A stretch of DNA of 64,000 nucleotides from the NCBI RefSeq assembly GCF_013155545.1, contig NZ_JABJVV010000008.1, positions 1-64,000 on the forward strand, read 5' to 3'. The translations under genes and the position numbers were made by a program. The stretch comes from Caenimonas soli. GTDB lineage: Bacteria > Pseudomonadota > Gammaproteobacteria > Burkholderiales > Burkholderiaceae_C. Below the pieces are notes generated by a model. The model searched no databases. It had not been told where the DNA came from and worked only from the letters and a program-made list of their open reading frames with translations. Positions 17,008 to 26,996 of this stretch are shown here, piece by piece. Numbering within the stretch: the stretch's first letter is position 1; every line of letters begins with the position of its first letter.

Positions 17008-17396
17008 TGCTCACTTGAGAGGTTTTCGTGAGTCTATCTGAATACAGCCGAGCTTCGTTAGCTTCAGTGCGTCGGCAGCGCTGCGCCGAACCTTGCGGGT
17101 GAATATCGCTCAAAATGCGGTCCCGACATGCAGGGATGCGCGATTCGGCGACCATCTATGTCGCCCACAGGCCGCCGTGCGCAGCGAACGAGATCGTGGT
17201 CGTGCGCGGGGGACTAAGCACTAGACGCTACGACGGACCCTCAATCCACCGGTCAAACCATCGTTTTGGCCCAAACGCAAGTTCTTCGGTGAGGTTCTGA
17301 GTCCTCCAAGCCGAGCCTGGACGAATACGAGCGGACAAGGACCGATCCGTTTCGAAACAGATGACGTTAATCAGAAGGTGCGATAAGCTGGTGGTC
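17008..17396. other. Divergent promoter region with site E
   Basis: About 390 bases between the minus-strand nuclease gene and the plus-strand HNH gene. It contains boundary site E (17234) and, ~20 bases to its left, a GGGGGACTAAGCACTAG stretch that looks like a half-site sharing GGACTAAG with site B. No gene is supported. Confidence 0.4.
17234..17254 (+). repeat. Anticodon-arm-like boundary site E (loop CCCTCAA)
   Basis: CGGA, loop CCCTCAA, TCCA, then CCGGTC. The stem has one mismatch and the loop lacks the usual T at its second position, but the trailing CCGGTC equals that of site A. It lies in front of the HNH/BREX module, whose genes run opposite to the others. Confidence 0.45.
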
Positions 17397-18161
17397 ATGG
17401 CCGTTACCGACGAAGATTTTCGTACCCTCGCAACCCTCATCAAACATCGCAGGACCGGCCTACGCCTAAACGAAAGCAATCGGCTGGCGGACGGCCTCTA
17501 TTTCGAGAACCGCAGCACAGCCAAGTGGGTGCTGTCGATCTATAGAAACGTCAAACGTAAAGAGAACGAACTAGAGCTCGCGATCGACCCACGTGGAATC
17601 TCGTGGGATCCGGCAGAGGTGGCGGCTGTGCGAGCTTGGCTGGTGCATGTAGGGCGCGAAATGGGGGCAAGAGAGTCTGGGATCCACGCGGCCCAGCCGG
17701 CGGACGCTATCAGGCTGGGCTTCAGCTTCGACCAGACGCGATGGTTCGCGGAGCGCTTCGTTGAGCGACTTGCTGAACACTCGCCCCAGCGATGGCACGC
17801 CCCGCCGGATATCGCGCGCGCGTTGCTAGAAACCGTAAAGCAGACCGTGGCTCAATCCGGTTTGCCAGCGGTGACGGTGGCTAAGACCAAGGAATTCCGC
17901 TTTCTCTCCGAACAGGATTTCCTAGAGCACGTTCGCCTGCTCTTGGCAGCAAGCAAGGGCCGGTGTGCCCTCACCCGTGTCGAACTGAAGGAAGGTGACC
18001 CTGAGCTGGCGCACTCCCTTGACCGCATCGACTCAGACGGACACTACGAGTCGGGGAATCTGCAGATCGTCGCGAGATTTGCCAATCGTTGGAAAAGCGA
18101 CAAGCCCGATGCGGCTTTTCGAGCCCTGCTCGCGCTGGTACGCGTTGCGGGTGCTCAGTGA
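17397..18161 (+). CDS. HNH endonuclease-like protein
   Basis: A 254-aa protein. I prefer the ATG at 17397 (GGTGG upstream) over the one at 17361. The last ~70 residues carry an HNH-type pattern: CALTRVELKEGD, then HSLDRIDSDGHYESGN, LQIVARFANRWKSD, matching the SLDRIDxxGxY...N.Q.V....N..K core of HNH/recombination endonuclease VII-like nucleases, though with a single Cys rather than two pairs. The N-terminal part is helical and unassigned. Its TGA stop is in frame with the following truncated pglY frame and nine codons before that gene's GTG, so loss of the stop would create a fusion. It occupies the position where pglW, pglX and the front of pglY would be expected. Confidence 0.65.
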   Translation: MAVTDEDFRTLATLIKHRRTGLRLNESNRLADGLYFENRSTAKWVLSIYRNVKRKENELELAIDPRGISWDPAEVAAVRAWLVHVGREMGARESGIHAAQPADAIRLGFSFDQTRWFAERFVERLAEHSPQRWHAPPDIARALLETVKQTVAQSGLPAVTVAKTKEFRFLSEQDFLEHVRLLLAASKGRCALTRVELKEGDPELAHSLDRIDSDGHYESGNLQIVARFANRWKSDKPDAAFRALLALVRVAGAQ

Positions 18162-20807
18162 CAATCACCCATCAAGCTGCTGAAGCCGGTGTCTGAGGCG
18201 GCTCGACAGACCCTCGGCAACGCCTTCGATGAGTTTCAGCGGGTCAGACCCGAGGTCTGGAACACGCTGCTCACCGAGACCGCGGACAAAGAGATGTTCC
18301 GCAAGGTCTACCCCTTCAGCCCGGCGTTGGTTCAGACCTTGATTGCCGTGTCGGCTGCGCTACAGCGCGAACGCACCGCGTTGAAGCTGATGCTGCAACT
18401 GCTGGTGGATCGGCGTGACGATCTGGAGCTGGGGCACATCATCCCTGTGGGCGATCTATTCGATGTGATTGCCGACGGCGATGAGCCATTTTCCGAGGCG
18501 ATGCGCATCCACTTCGACAACGCGAAGCGGCTCTACAAGCAAAAGCTGTTGCCGCATCTGGAGCGGCAGCACGGCGTGACGTGGGAGAACATCCGCATTG
18601 GTGATGCCGATCCGGCAAAAGCCCGCATGCTGCGCAACGACGCTCGGCTGATCAAGACACTGCTGTTGAGCGCGTTGGTGCCCGAGGTTGAGTCGCTCAA
18701 GGCCTTGACGGCTCAGCGCCTGGCGGCCCTGAATCACGGAACGATCAAGTCGCCCATCCCTGGCCGCGAGACCCAGGACGTACTGCGCAAGTGCAAGGAG
18801 TGGGCCGCTGACATTGGTGAGATAAAGGTCACCGACGACTCCAACAATCTGATCTCAATCCAGGTCACCGGCGTGGACATCGAACCCATCGTGCGCGGCC
18901 CGGCAGCCTCCAGCGACAACCCGGGTAACCGCCGGCGACGCGTGCGCGAGATGCTGTTCGAGCAGCTCGGCGTGACCGATACCAACGACATGTTCGCGAC
19001 GTACCCAGTGCTGTGGCGCGGCACGCGCCGCGAGGTGGAGGTGCTGTACGAGAACGTGCGCGAGATGTCGGACGAAAAGCTGCGTGGGCGCCCCGGCACG
19101 TGGACGGTGGTAATCGACTTTCCGTTCGACGACCAGAAGTACACACCCGCTGATGACCTGGCGCGCTTGGCGGCGTACCGCGGTGAAGAAACGCAAACGC
19201 TGGTATGGATGCCCTCGTTCTTCAGTGCCAAGGCCCAGCATGATCTGGGCCGGCTGGTGGTGCTGGACTACATCTTGACGGGCGAGCGTTTCAACGATTT
19301 GGCGGCCCACCTGGCGCTGGTCGACCGCGGACCAGCGCAGGCGCTGCTGCGCAATCAACGCGACCAGTTGCAGCAGCGCGTTCGGCAGTACCTGGAGGTG
19401 GCCTACGGCATCGCAGGCGACTCGCGCGACGCGGTGGTCAATCCGTTGGCACCAGAAGACCAGTTTCGATCGCTGGACCAGACCCTGACGCCTCTGCCGC
19501 CAGTGGGTGCGAACCTGAAGTCGGCTTTCGAGGCGCTGCTGGATCAACTGTTCAGGCATCAGTACCCGGCGCACCCGGTCTTCGACGCCGAGGTGAAGCT
19601 GGCGGCTGTGAAGAAGGTTTGGCCCGAACTTGAACGTGCCGTCGCGGCCAGTGACGGGCGCGCGTTGGTCAGCGACCGCGTGGTGCGGCAGCTGATTCGA
19701 TCGATCGCCGATCCGGTGCAGCTCGGCAAGACGGGCGAGACGCACTTTGTGCTGGGCGACCATTGGCGCTCGCACTTTCTGCGTGAGCAAGCCAAAGAAG
19801 CTGCCACGTTCACGGTTGCGAATCTGCGCCGCTGGATGGACCAACCGCAGGCGATGGGGCTGCCGGCGGAGGCTCAGAACCTGATCATCCTGACGTTCGC
19901 AGGGCAGACCAACCGCCGCTTCGTGAAGGGCAACGTGCCCTACACACCCGGCATCGACCAGATGCCGGACGACCTGGAACTGCGCGAGCAGACGCTACCC
20001 GAGCACGCTGACTGGGAGGACGCCTGCAAGCGTGCTGCGGCGCTGTTCGGTTTGACCATCCCCACCTCGCGCAACGCGAGCAACGTGGCCAAGCTGGTTG
20101 AAGACGTGCAGGCCAAGGCGCGTGAGGCGCGGGAGCCGATGGTCAGCCTCGTCAAGACGCTGAACGAGAAGTCAGCCCTGTTCCCGACTTCGGGCGACAA
20201 CCATCGCCTGCAGACGGCGCGTTCTGCACTGGCTTTGGTGGCCAGCCTGCTGAGTGCCGAAGGCGCCGCCGTCGTCACAACCCTCGCTCAGGCGTCGATA
20301 GAAACCTCTGAAGTTGCCATGCGCCAGACTCTGGCCAAGGCTCGCGAGCTGGACGAAGCGGCGCGCACCGCGGCTTGGGAAATCTTCGAGGCGATGAAGG
20401 CGCTCACCGACGACCGACAAGCGGCGGCGCGGGCGATCGTGGCGAAGGTTGGCGAGGCCTTGGCTGCCGACGAGCATGCGATTGGACTGAAGGCAACCCT
20501 GGATGACCAACGCGGCAAGGCCGTGCGGCTGCTGACCGCGGCGCCGGCACCACCTGCACCGCCCACTTCTGGGCCCGCGCCGACAGGTCCGGTGACGCCA
20601 CCGCTGCCGCCGACCGGGCCGGCGCCAGCGCCACCGGGCGGGATTGCACCCAAACCGCCGGTGATCGTGCAGGAATCCGCTGCGATGGACCTCGAAAGCA
20701 CCCAGGCGCTAGCCCTGCTGGACGACCTGCATGCGAAATTGGACAGCGACACCGAACTGCGGCTATCAATCTCATGGCGGCTCGAGAAGCTGGGGAGCAG
20801 CAAGTGA
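18162..20807 (+). pseudogene. pglY: Type 2 BREX PglY ATPase, N-terminally truncated
   Basis: The frame is open from directly after the HNH stop; the first usable start is GTG 18189, giving 872 aa, while intact PglY proteins are roughly 1,200 aa. The family core is clear: YPFSPALVQTLIAVSAALQRERTALKLMLQLLVDRRDDLE near residue 40 is normally in the middle of the ATPase region. Everything before it, including the Walker A loop, is missing. The C-terminal half (Gly/Pro-rich linker TSGPAPTGPVTPP, then a short helical end) is complete. PglY is the BrxC-type AAA ATPase of BREX phage defence. Without its nucleotide-binding loop it is probably inactive unless the fragment has another role. Its end overlaps pglZ by GTGA. 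Confidence 0.8.
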
Positions 20808-23533
20808 CCGTGGCTGCCGGGCCCTTGTCGCTCCCTCAAATTGAGGCGCAAGCGCGCGCGGTCCTTGACCGCGCGAGTGATGCCAGGGTCATCGCCATCC
20901 AGGCCACGGCCAAGGCACAGTGGCCCGAAGCCATTACGCTGTCGGGCAGGGCCTTCCAGCTCCGCTGGTGCGAAAGCCCATTGATGGCCCGAGAAGCACT
21001 TTGTGCGCTGGATGACGTGGCGGATGGGCAAGCGGCCACGGGGCTCATTTTGCTGACCCCGGTGGCCTCGCGCGAGTTGGGCGCCGATGTCGTAGCACAG
21101 CTGGCGCGCACCCAGGTATTTCAGCCCGACGCCTGGGGCATGGTCCAACAGCTCTTCAAGGCACGCGAGATCGACGCGCGGCTGAGCCGGTTCCGGTGGA
21201 TGGCCCAATTGCTGGTGGAGCGCGCCAGCATGGGCGCCTATCCGCCCGTGCCGAACGGCTTTCTGGACATGGATACGGCTTGGCGCCACATCCTGGGCCG
21301 GTGCCTCGCTTTGGAAGCCTCGCGGCCAGACGCGGCGATGTTGTTGAACTGGTCGCTGGGCGCAGATTCGGCCGGGATGTTTGCCGATTTGCCAGATGCC
21401 GCCAAGACGCAGATCGCCGCTTGGCTGGGCGAATCAGGCGGAGCTGTGGGCACGCTCGTCATCCGCTGCGTCACGGCAGGCAACACCCAGGATGCAGTGC
21501 CGCTCGGCTTGGTCTGCGGCGTTGTGTTGTCGCCTCATGGCGAAGGTGTTCACGAACTGGCGGCAGCTGCGATTCGTCTCGAACGGTTCATGGGCGACAA
21601 GCGAATCGGCATTGCCGATGGGCGCCTTTGGGCCGCTGACGCGGCGAAGCTTCTCAGCGTCAGCGCGTTGACCCCCTTGACTCCGGCCTTGCGCCACGCC
21701 GTGAACGAACGTGCCGAGGCCCTGCTGCGCGAGTTGCATGTGGATGCCTACGCGCACCTGAGCGACGCGCTTCCACTGGGTTTGGAGCAGCGGCTCGGGT
21801 TGCTGGCAGATGCGCTGAAGTCCTTTATCGCCGATCCATCGACTGCCCTTCTTCAGGCCACCGAGCGCGCTGCTGATTCGGCCGCGACCCACGCCCATGC
21901 CGACGCGGCAAGCACCCGGATGTTGCGGGTGAAGATGGCGGTTCGCTTGTGCCGATGGATGATGGCAGAACGGCCTGAGAACAAGGGCCGCGGGAACGGA
22001 GCCACACCGGGGCTCGCAGAGCTCGCGCAGATGTATGCCCGCGAAGGCGCATTCGTTGACTGGGCGCGATTCAAGCTGATTGGCGGTGACGACTTGCCTG
22101 GTCTTTCTTCCGCGTTCGTTGCGCTGCGCGACGCGGCACGCAAGAAGGCTGAGGTGTTCAATCAGGCCTTCGCGCAAGCGCTGCAGGTTTGGAACCGTGA
22201 GCCGCGGGCCGAGGCTGCATGTATGCCGGTCGAAGCGATCAACGAGCGGCTTGTTGCCCCGCTGGCGCAGCAGGCGCCGGTGCTCTTGTTGGTGGCGGAT
22301 GGCCTGAGCTACAGCATTTTCCGCGAGCTTTGCGAGGACTTGGAGGCCTTGGGCTGGGACGAGCATGTCGCTGGCCCCCCGCCGACGCTTTCGGTTGGCA
22401 TAGCGGCACTGCCGACAATTACCGAAGTGAGCCGGACTAGCCTGTTGTCGGGCCGCCTCGTTGCGGGTGCAGCTCCGCAGGAAAAGTCGGCGTTCTCGAC
22501 CCATGCAGCGCTCGTGGCGGCGTCACGCGCAGGTACAGCGCCGATCGTGTTCCACAAGGGGGATCTGGCTGACTCCGAGGGGTTGTCATCCGTGGTTCGA
22601 GACGCCATCGCCTCGGCGCAGCAGCAGGTGGTGGCCGTGGTCTACAACGCTGTGGACGACCACCTGAGTGGCTCGAACCAGATCCATGTGCGATGGACGA
22701 TCGATGATCTGAGGTTGCTGGGCCCCCTGCTAAGCGAAGCTCGCCGGGCACGACGTGTGGTGATCATCACTGCCGACCATGGACACGTCATCGACGATGG
22801 CACCGTGCAGCGTGGCCAAGGCGATGGTGATCGCTGGCGCCTGCCTTCAGGCCCCCTGGACGAGAGTGAGTTTCAGTTCGACGGCGGCCGAGTGAAGACC
22901 GCTGCAGGCAACGCGGTGGTTTGTGCCTGGTCGGAAAGCGTTCGACACGGAGCCAAGAAAAACGGCTATCACGGTGGCGTCTCGGCGCAGGAAGTGGTGG
23001 TCCCCTTGAGCGTGTTCACGCCGCGCAACATGCCCCTCAAGGGTTGGCAGGTGGCCGCAGCGCCGCAGCCGGACTGGTGGGCACCATTCGAGTCTGCGCC
23101 GCCATTGGTCCCTGAAGCCCCGGCGTTGTTTCGTAAGCCACTGAAGCCGAAACCTGTGGCCACGCCGCACCCTGACCTGTTCGGAGGGGCAGCGCCCGCG
23201 GCATCACCGGCGCCTGGCGTGCACTGGATCGAAGCGCTTCAGGCGTCATCAGTCTACGTTGCGCAGAAGGCACTTGCGGCGCGCGTGGCACCCGCCGATG
23301 CTGACGTTCGGGCACTGCTGGATGCATTGGCGGCTCGAGGCGGGAAGCTATCCAAAGCGGCGCTCGCGCAGCGTTTGGGTATGCCCGCCATGCGCATCAG
23401 CGGCTTCGTGAATGCAGCCAAGCGCGTGCTCAACGTTGACCAGGCCGCTGTGCTCGTTCTCGACGAGACCGCCGGTAGCGTGGAACTAAACATGGAACTG
23501 CTCGCTCGTCAGTTTCGGGTGACGGTACGATGA
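20804..23533 (+). CDS. pglZ: Type 2 BREX protein PglZ
   Basis: A 909-aa BREX core protein with an alkaline-phosphatase-like PglZ domain. I chose the GTG at 20804, which overlaps the pglY stop (GTGA) and has GGGGAG 8 bases upstream. The phosphatase-like core lies around residues 490-720: LLLVADGLSYSIF (metal-binding Asp), TEVSRTSLLSG (the Thr/Ser nucleophile region), VYNAVDDHLSG, and ITADHGHVID with the DHG metal ligands, then HGGVSAQEVVVPL. A Pro-rich linker leads to a C-terminal winged-helix-like end. PglZ is present in nearly all BREX systems and is required for phage exclusion together with a methyltransferase (PglX), which is absent here. The gene appears intact. Confidence 0.9.
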   Translation: MTVAAGPLSLPQIEAQARAVLDRASDARVIAIQATAKAQWPEAITLSGRAFQLRWCESPLMAREALCALDDVADGQAATGLILLTPVASRELGADVVAQLARTQVFQPDAWGMVQQLFKAREIDARLSRFRWMAQLLVERASMGAYPPVPNGFLDMDTAWRHILGRCLALEASRPDAAMLLNWSLGADSAGMFADLPDAAKTQIAAWLGESGGAVGTLVIRCVTAGNTQDAVPLGLVCGVVLSPHGEGVHELAAAAIRLERFMGDKRIGIADGRLWAADAAKLLSVSALTPLTPALRHAVNERAEALLRELHVDAYAHLSDALPLGLEQRLGLLADALKSFIADPSTALLQATERAADSAATHAHADAASTRMLRVKMAVRLCRWMMAERPENKGRGNGATPGLAELAQMYAREGAFVDWARFKLIGGDDLPGLSSAFVALRDAARKKAEVFNQAFAQALQVWNREPRAEAACMPVEAINERLVAPLAQQAPVLLLVADGLSYSIFRELCEDLEALGWDEHVAGPPPTLSVGIAALPTITEVSRTSLLSGRLVAGAAPQEKSAFSTHAALVAASRAGTAPIVFHKGDLADSEGLSSVVRDAIASAQQQVVAVVYNAVDDHLSGSNQIHVRWTIDDLRLLGPLLSEARRARRVVIITADHGHVIDDGTVQRGQGDGDRWRLPSGPLDESEFQFDGGRVKTAAGNAVVCAWSESVRHGAKKNGYHGGVSAQEVVVPLSVFTPRNMPLKGWQVAAAPQPDWWAPFESAPPLVPEAPALFRKPLKPKPVATPHPDLFGGAAPAASPAPGVHWIEALQASSVYVAQKALAARVAPADADVRALLDALAARGGKLSKAALAQRLGMPAMRISGFVNAAKRVLNVDQAAVLVLDETAGSVELNMELLARQFRVTVR

Positions 23534-23543
23534 GAGCTACGAA

Positions 23544-24854
23544 ATGATCAGCCCACAACGAAGAGCCGAGGTGATCGAAGCCCTCAGGCGCGGCACGGTG
23601 CCCAAGGCAGGCCTCGATGCTCTGGCCGTGGGATACGGCCGCCTTCAGGGAACGCTGGATGAAGAGTTGAATGCCGTTGCGGCCGGCCGTGGAGCCTTCA
23701 AAGCCATTCGGGGCGAGTATGGGTCAGGCAAGACCTTCTTCGGCCGTTGGCTGCAGGAGCGGGCCAGGGCACGGGGACTGGCCACTAGCGAGGTACAGAT
23801 TTCGGAGACCGAGACGCCCTTGCATCGCCTGGAAACGGTTTACCGGCGTTTGGTGGAGCGCATTGCAACGGCCGACAGCGGCGAAGGCGCATTTCGCGGC
23901 ATCGTTGACGGCTGGTTCTACGCCTTGGAGCGTGACGTGCTGGAGGACACCAGCCTGGACCCTACGGATGAGGCAACGCTGCTGTCGAAGACCGAAGCGT
24001 TGATGGAGGCGCGGCTTGCTAGCGTCACAAAGGTAGCACCGGCGTTTTCGGCCACCCTTCGGGCGTACCGCCGCGCGTTGCAGGCCGGTGACAACGCCAC
24101 GGCCGATGGGCTGATGGCCTGGCTCAGCGGCCAGCCCAACGTGGCAGCGTCGATCCGACGCGCGGCTGGCGTGAAGGGGGACATCGACCACTTTGGCGCC
24201 ACCAACTTTCTGTCCGGCCTGCTGACCATGCTGCGCGACTCGGGTTACGGCGGACTGCTACTGGTGTTGGACGAGGTTGAAACGCTACAACGCATGCGCG
24301 CCGACACGCGCGAGCGGGGCCTGAATGCACTACGGCAATGGATCGACGAGATCGACGCCGGCCGCTTCCCCGGCCTGTACCTCTTGATCACTGGCACCCA
24401 GGCCTTCTACGAAGGGGCACAGGGCGTTCAGCGGCTCGCGCCGCTGGCCCAACGGCTGCACGTTGACTTCGGCACGGACTCGCGGTTTGATAACCCGCGG
24501 GCGGTGCAGGTGCGGCTGCCAGCGTTCGGTCATGAGTCACTGCTTGAAGTCGGTCGCAAAGTGCGCGACATCTATGCCGAGGGAGCAGCGGTAGGTCACA
24601 GGTTTCGTACCCTGGTTGACGACACATATGTCGAGTCGCTGGCCAAGGCTGTCACGGGGAACTTGGGCGGAAAGGTCGGCGTCTCGCCAAGGTTGTTCCT
24701 GAAGAAGCTAGTGGCAGACGTGATGGATCGCGTCGATCAGTTCGAGGACTTCGATCCTCGCAAGCATTACGCACTGACCATCGCCGAGAGTGAGATGACT
24801 GCGCAGGAGCGCGCCGCGGTTGGCGTGGGCTCGGTCGATGACATTGAGCTTTGA
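23544..24854 (+). CDS. brxD: BREX ATP-binding protein BrxD
   Basis: A 436-aa P-loop ATPase of the BrxD (DUF2791-related) family found in type 2 BREX loci. Walker A is GEYGSGKTFF near residue 58; Walker B is LLLVLDEVETLQ around residue 235, followed by RERGLNALRQWIDEI and a sensor-like LITGTQAFYEG. The length is normal and no frameshift is seen. It starts 10 bases after pglZ and 27 bases before brxHI, in the usual type 2 order pglZ-brxD-brxHI. Its precise job in BREX is not established; as an Orc/Cdc6-like ATPase it may load the helicase. Confidence 0.9.
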   Translation: MISPQRRAEVIEALRRGTVPKAGLDALAVGYGRLQGTLDEELNAVAAGRGAFKAIRGEYGSGKTFFGRWLQERARARGLATSEVQISETETPLHRLETVYRRLVERIATADSGEGAFRGIVDGWFYALERDVLEDTSLDPTDEATLLSKTEALMEARLASVTKVAPAFSATLRAYRRALQAGDNATADGLMAWLSGQPNVAASIRRAAGVKGDIDHFGATNFLSGLLTMLRDSGYGGLLLVLDEVETLQRMRADTRERGLNALRQWIDEIDAGRFPGLYLLITGTQAFYEGAQGVQRLAPLAQRLHVDFGTDSRFDNPRAVQVRLPAFGHESLLEVGRKVRDIYAEGAAVGHRFRTLVDDTYVESLAKAVTGNLGGKVGVSPRLFLKKLVADVMDRVDQFEDFDPRKHYALTIAESEMTAQERAAVGVGSVDDIEL

Positions 24855-24881
24855 ACTTGTCGACAACCTTGGTGACTGCCC

Positions 24882-26942
24882 ATGAGCGTGGAGGCCTTCG
24901 AACGCCTGCACGGCGCCCTGCAGTACCACATAGTCAACTCGATGGGCTGGACCGGCTTGCGCTCGACGCAGGCCGACGCTGTAGTACCGATTTTGGAAGG
25001 CAAGCATTGCTTGATCCTCGCGCCGACGGCCGGCGGCAAGACTGAAGCGGCAGCGATCCCCATCTTGTCGCGCATGGCGACCGAGGAGTGGGTAGGACCT
25101 AGCGTGCTGTACGTGTGCCCAATCAAGGCGCTACTGAACAACCTTGAATCGCGCCTGTCTCGATACGCTGGTTTCGTCGGTAGAACAGTACAAGTCTGGC
25201 ACGGTGACATAGGACAAGCGACCAAGGCCCGCGCCAAACGCACGGCACCAGACATCCTGTTGACTACCCCGGAGTCGTTGGAAGGAATGCTCATTTCTAC
25301 GAAGGTAGATCGTGCAGTGTGGTTCGGCAATGTTCGCGTGGTGATCGTAGACGAGTTGCATGCGTTCGCGGGTGATGACCGAGGTTGGCATTTGCGAGCT
25401 GTCGTTAAGCGTATCGAGGCCTATGCAAGGCAGCCAATTCAAAGGATTGGTTTGTCAGCGACGGTGGGCAACCCGGATGGACTTTTGGACTGGTTCGCGG
25501 GCCCAGGAGAACGGCAGGTCGTTGGATCTTCCTTGGTGACCACGGATGCCGATGTAACTATCGACCACGTTGGATCCCTTGCGAATGCTGCGACCGTCAT
25601 CTCCCGGCTACATCGAGGCTCGAAGCGCCTAGTTTTCTGTGACAGCCGCTCTAAGGTCGAGGAATTGGCGGTCTCATTGCGCACCCTCAACACCCGGACT
25701 TTTGTCTCGCATTCATCACTAAGCGCGTCTGAACGAAAACTTGCCGAGACGGCTTTTTCAGAGGAGCGGGACTGCGTGATCGTCGCCACCAGCACGCTGG
25801 AACTCGGAATTGACGTGGGCGACTTGGATTACGTGATTCAGATCGACTCTCCCAGCACAGTGTCGTCATTCCTACAACGCATGGGCCGGACTGGGCGACG
25901 CACAGGCAGCCGTCGCAGTTTCCTGTTTTTGACAACGAACGATGAAGCCTTCTTGTTGGCCTGCGCGATCACGACGCTATGGCGCGAGAAGTATGTTGAA
26001 CACATTGCACCCCCGCCTTTGCCTTGGCACATGGTGGCGCAACAGATGATGGCACTAATACTGGAGCGCCCTGGGGTTCCGTCGCACGAGCTCGTGAGCA
26101 CGACTCAATCGCAGTTTCCGGAGCTTAAATCTGAGACAGTGGCGGCCACATTTGATTTCATGGTCGCTAAGGAGATCTTGTTCACTAGCAGCGGGCTCGC
26201 TTCGATGGGACCGATGGGCGAGAAGCTATTCGGACGGAGCCATTTCCTCGACTTGTTGTCGGCATTCGCGAGCCCTATGGTTCTCGTGGCCCGACACGGA
26301 GCCACGGAACTGGGATACGTTGATCCTATGGCTGTTCAGCAGCAAAAGGATAGTCCAACCGTCCTGCTACTCGGCGGTCGAAGCTGGAAAGTGATTTCTG
26401 TTGATTGGCCAAAGCGCACGGTATCGGTGGAACCCGTGGCGGACAAAGGCAAATCCCGCTGGCTGGGAACATCGAGGTGGCTGGGCTTCGAAGTCTGTCA
26501 GGCGATGCGACGCGTATTACTCAACGAAGGCGATGCTGGTCTGGGGCTTTCAAAACGAGGTACGCAGCAGCTCGAGGAAGTTCGCAACCTGATCACTGCA
26601 CCGGACCGCCAGGGATCGCTCCTGCTCGAACATTTACCTTCGGGGCGACTTCGCTGGTGGACATTTGCCGGTGGCGCAGTCAACAACGCCGTAGCTCTAC
26701 GACTCGGTTCAATTGGAAGCACGCGAGTTGATGATCTTTGGGTTGAGACGGGTCCTGGTATATCCGTACCAGCGTTGACGGCTCGGCCGATTGAGCCAGG
26801 TGCCAGGCTGGCATTTGCTAAAGATTTGGCGGAAGCCAGTGAATTGAAATTCGCTGCTTGCCTCCCCGCCGAACTATTGGCAGCGGTCTTCGCAAGCAGA
26901 TCCCTGGACGAAACTAATTTATTGAAGCTCCTCTCCATTTGA
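24882..26942 (+). CDS. brxHI: BREX Lhr-like helicase BrxHI
   Basis: A 686-aa superfamily 2 helicase. Motifs in order: Q-like FERLHGALQYHIVNSMGWTGL, motif I LAPTAGGKTEAAA, Ia CPIKALLNNLESRL, TTPESLE, motif II VDELHAF (a DELH box, as in Lhr), motif III GLSATVG, motif IV VFCDSRSK, motif V ATSTLELGIDVGDLD and motif VI QRMGRTGRR. The C-terminal ~250 residues match the Lhr-type accessory domains. This is the last gene of type 2 BREX clusters and should unwind or translocate on DNA using ATP. It ends 35 bases before boundary site C. Full-length by family standards. Confidence 0.9.
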   Translation: MSVEAFERLHGALQYHIVNSMGWTGLRSTQADAVVPILEGKHCLILAPTAGGKTEAAAIPILSRMATEEWVGPSVLYVCPIKALLNNLESRLSRYAGFVGRTVQVWHGDIGQATKARAKRTAPDILLTTPESLEGMLISTKVDRAVWFGNVRVVIVDELHAFAGDDRGWHLRAVVKRIEAYARQPIQRIGLSATVGNPDGLLDWFAGPGERQVVGSSLVTTDADVTIDHVGSLANAATVISRLHRGSKRLVFCDSRSKVEELAVSLRTLNTRTFVSHSSLSASERKLAETAFSEERDCVIVATSTLELGIDVGDLDYVIQIDSPSTVSSFLQRMGRTGRRTGSRRSFLFLTTNDEAFLLACAITTLWREKYVEHIAPPPLPWHMVAQQMMALILERPGVPSHELVSTTQSQFPELKSETVAATFDFMVAKEILFTSSGLASMGPMGEKLFGRSHFLDLLSAFASPMVLVARHGATELGYVDPMAVQQQKDSPTVLLLGGRSWKVISVDWPKRTVSVEPVADKGKSRWLGTSRWLGFEVCQAMRRVLLNEGDAGLGLSKRGTQQLEEVRNLITAPDRQGSLLLEHLPSGRLRWWTFAGGAVNNAVALRLGSIGSTRVDDLWVETGPGISVPALTARPIEPGARLAFAKDLAEASELKFAACLPAELLAAVFASRSLDETNLLKLLSI

Positions 26943-26976
26943 TTCTCGAGTCATCAAGAACGCCTGAAATAACCGC

Positions 26977-26996
26977 CGGACTACAAATCCGTTGTG
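26977..26996 (+). repeat. Anticodon-arm-like boundary site C (loop CTACAAA)
   Basis: CGGA, loop CTACAAA, TCCG, then TTGTGT. The minus-strand gene to the right takes its TAG stop from the first three loop bases (CTA), so this site overlaps the 3' end of the coding region. Confidence 0.6.
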
